Shown here: in pieces, positions 5,099-6,213 of the stretch
Layout of the letters: each line of letters opens with the position of its first letter
Position numbering within the stretch: position 1 is the stretch's first letter
From: an uncultured Candidatus Melainabacteria bacterium
Lineage (GTDB): Bacteria > Cyanobacteriota > Vampirovibrionia > LMEP-6097
Assembly: GCA_937927525.1 (NCBI GenBank)
Contig: CALBDR010000026.1
Location: 1 to 6,213, forward strand
Direction of reading: 5' to 3'
Length of the DNA: 6,213 nucleotides
Position numbers and translations under genes: made by a program
Notes under the pieces: generated by a model
Database searches by the model: none
Seen by the model: only the letters and a program-made list of their open reading frames with translations
What the model was told of the DNA's origin: nothing

Positions 5099-5713
5099 AT
5101 GGCAGATCAAACAGGGCCATTTACTCTTGAAGAGATAGAAACACTCTTTGGATATACATCCATTGAGGATATTCCTTTTTCTTTAGATAGTTCTGTTTGG
5201 CAGACTGCTACTATTTTTGATGGAAGTGCTAGTGCTTCTTCGAGTGCGACAAGCACTGTAAGTGCTATTAGACAAAGAATAGCGGATGCAAGTATTAGTG
5301 CCGCTGCTACAGTCAGTGCAACTGCTGATGCTATTTTAGATGGAGCTGCTTCCATTAGCTCTGCTGTTACAACAACCTTAGATGCGATTAGACAACGGAT
5401 TGCTAGCTCTTCTATTAGTTCTGCTATTAGTGCTACTGCGACTGCCATTAGACAAAGAATTGGTGGAAGTGGTGTCTTTGGCTTTGCGACAACTTTAATT
5501 GATTATATCCGTATTAGAGGAAATAATACATCAAGTGTCACCATGGCAGCTAGTGTCAGTATTTCTTCTAGAATTATTGGAAAGATTTGGGATACACAAA
5601 CATCGATTGCTAGTGAAAGTTATACTCCTTTAACTTCGGATGCTAGTGAGACATGGTCAGAATTAACATCAACAAGCGAGACAACAACAGAGATACAAAA
5701 TGCCTACTATTAA
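5099..5713 (+). CDS. Repetitive Ser/Ala/Thr-rich phage structural protein, probably tail-associated
   Basis: This 204-residue protein has no cysteine and an extreme Ser/Ala/Thr content. Residues 1-38 are a normal-looking N-terminal part (FTLEEIETLFGY...). Residues 39-156 form about six units of 18-22 residues, each opening with Ile: I39-FDG, I57-RQRI, I79-LDG, I97-RQRI, I117-RQRI, I137-RIR. Residues 164-196 form three units of exactly 11 residues opening with an aromatic: W164, Y175, W186. Such short repeats rich in small residues suggest an elongated beta structure or fibrous shaft. I recall marine phage proteins with similar Ser/Ala-rich repeats and Trp-Thr-rich ends beside tail genes, without known function. 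ATG 5099 is one base after the preceding stop and has no Shine-Dalgarno site, so coupled translation is likely. It overlaps the next gene by 14 bases. A tail fibre or tail-tip role is inferred. Confidence 0.72.
   Translation: MADQTGPFTLEEIETLFGYTSIEDIPFSLDSSVWQTATIFDGSASASSSATSTVSAIRQRIADASISAAATVSATADAILDGAASISSAVTTTLDAIRQRIASSSISSAISATATAIRQRIGGSGVFGFATTLIDYIRIRGNNTSSVTMAASVSISSRIIGKIWDTQTSIASESYTPLTSDASETWSELTSTSETTTEIQNAYY
5213..5566 (+). repeat. About six degenerate ~20-codon repeats
   Basis: The units begin at residues 39, 57, 79, 97, 117 and 137 of the encoded protein (spacing 18, 22, 18, 20, 20). Three carry Ala-IRQRI followed by Ala or Gly, one carries Tyr-IRIRG, and two carry I-F/L-DG. 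At the DNA level the 14 bases ATTAGACAAAGAAT recur exactly at 5267-5280 and 5447-5460, and a two-base variant follows GCG at 5387. The other units have diverged. Confidence 0.75.
5588..5686 (+). repeat. Three 11-codon aromatic/Ser/Thr repeats
   Basis: Residues 164-174, 175-185 and 186-196 align without gaps: W-DTQTSIASES, Y-TPLTSDASET, W-SELTSTSETT. The shared pattern is an aromatic residue, two variable residues, Leu or Gln, Thr, Ser, two variable residues, Ser, Glu or Thr near the end. The period of 33 bases differs from the longer repeat before it. Confidence 0.65.
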
Positions 5714-6213
5714 ATTTGAAGAATTATTAGTTGATCAACCTGCTTTTAAGAATCCAGGATTATTAACTGCCAATAATGTAATTCCTTACGCAAGAGGATA
5801 TAAACCTTTACCTACGATAGAAACATTTACCGATGCAATAGATGACAGAGCAAGAGGATTATTTTCTGCTCGTTCTACTACTGACGTTACTAAAGTTTTT
5901 TGTGGAGATGAAGGTAAACTCTATATGTTAAATGGTGCATCATGGGATGATGTTTCTAAATCTGGTGGATACAGTTTAGGTTCTTCTGATAATTGGAATT
6001 TTACTATTTTTGGCAACGATATTATTGCTTCTACTATTACTGAAAATTTACAAAAGTTTGAAATCGGAACAGATACTGCCTTTAGTGATTTAGTTAGTGT
6101 TAAAGCTAAATACGTCACAGTGATTGGAGAGTTCTTAGTTACTGCTTATAATGAAAACCAACCACAACGAGTGCGTTGGTCAGCTTTGAATGATCCTACA
6201 GACTTCACTGTGT
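5700..6213 (+). CDS. P22 gp10-like tail protein (probable beta-propeller), 3' end outside window
   Basis: The first 171 codons are present and the frame is still open at the right edge. The protein starts MPTIKFEELLVDQPAF. Visible hallmarks are NNVIPYARGYKPLPTI (residues 25-40), RARGLFSAR (50-58), GKLYMLNGASWDDVS (72-86) with GGYS (89-92), NWNFTIFGNDIIAST (98-112), KYVTVIGEFLVTA (137-149) and RVRWSALNDPTDF (157-169). I know this series from a widespread phage protein, often unnamed, whose repeated 'KLY.L.....W..vs' and 'W.F..fgd.iiat' strands suggest beta-propeller blades. It resembles the tail stabilisation/hub protein gp10 of P22, and its place after the adaptor fits a tail hub role. Full members are several hundred residues long, so most is missing here. 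ATG 5700 overlaps the previous gene by 14 bases and lacks a clear Shine-Dalgarno site. Confidence 0.75.
   Translation, partial: MPTIKFEELLVDQPAFKNPGLLTANNVIPYARGYKPLPTIETFTDAIDDRARGLFSARSTTDVTKVFCGDEGKLYMLNGASWDDVSKSGGYSLGSSDNWNFTIFGNDIIASTITENLQKFEIGTDTAFSDLVSVKAKYVTVIGEFLVTAYNENQPQRVRWSALNDPTDFTV

Noticed and set aside
5243..5257. AGTGC/GCACT inverted repeat
   Set aside because: The stem is only five bases, within coding sequence where AGTGC recurs because of Ser-Ala codon pairs. It is not distinct from background.
5107..5448. Open frame of 113 codons on the - strand with hydrophobic Ala/Leu/Val/Ile translation
   Set aside because: It is the reverse complement of Ser/Ala/Thr-rich repeat codons, which gives long open hydrophobic frames by composition alone. 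It lies wholly inside the strongly patterned + strand gene and has no neighbouring - strand genes.
1..6213. CRISPR array, tRNA, integrase/attachment site, insertion sequence or anti-defence cassette
   Set aside because: I looked for regularly spaced palindromic repeats, cloverleaf-forming segments, recombinase motifs and terminal inverted repeats and saw none. The whole window is filled by structural genes.

Overview
This window is a block of virion structural genes from a tailed, double-stranded DNA phage. All genes lie on the + strand, are tightly packed, and belong to a late head and connector operon. The DNA is AT-rich. It favours AGA for Arg and TTA for Leu, and all nine visible stop codons are TAA. 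The protein set (SU10/DUF5309-type major capsid protein, SU10/P22-gp4-type adaptor, a P22-gp10-like protein) resembles podovirus-like phages common in marine metagenomes, including phages of AT-rich marine bacteria. That lineage and host are inferred from protein resemblance and composition. Nothing in the window (no integrase, tRNA or host gene) fixes the host.

Layout: positions 1-1226 hold the 3' part of a large protein of unknown function. It has a Pro/Cys-rich segment, a Gly-rich hydrophobic stretch, an Ala/Gln/Glu/Arg coiled coil with a duplicated segment, and a basic disordered tail. A TTG-started 80-residue protein (1227-1469) follows directly. Next come the scaffolding protein (1497-2501) and the major capsid protein (2525-3484). 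A strong GC-rich hairpin (3503-3528) lies after the capsid gene. Two small proteins (3550-3744, 3737-4060) lead into the head-tail adaptor (4060-4689). A small beta-rich tail-associated protein (4702-5097), a repetitive Ser/Ala/Thr-rich protein (5099-5713) and the start of a P22-gp10-like tail protein (5700 to the end, cut by the window) complete the block.

How the genes fit together: scaffold and capsid proteins would build the procapsid. The adaptor and gp10-like protein would extend the portal (expected upstream, outside the window) into the tail, and the proteins from 4702 and 5099 are probably tail-tip or fibre components. Translation appears organised in modules. Genes at 1497, 2525, 3550 and 4702 have a good Shine-Dalgarno site, while those at 3737, 4060, 5099 and 5700 have none and start on or within a few bases of the preceding stop codon, which suggests translational coupling. 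There is no gene-free stretch longer than about 65 bases. I see no tRNA, CRISPR array, insertion sequence or attachment site. The unusual material is the repeat proteins at 1-1226 and 5099-5713, the in-frame stop/TTG junction at 1224-1229, and the hairpin behind the capsid gene. I do not see a defence system or another clearly new multi-gene system.
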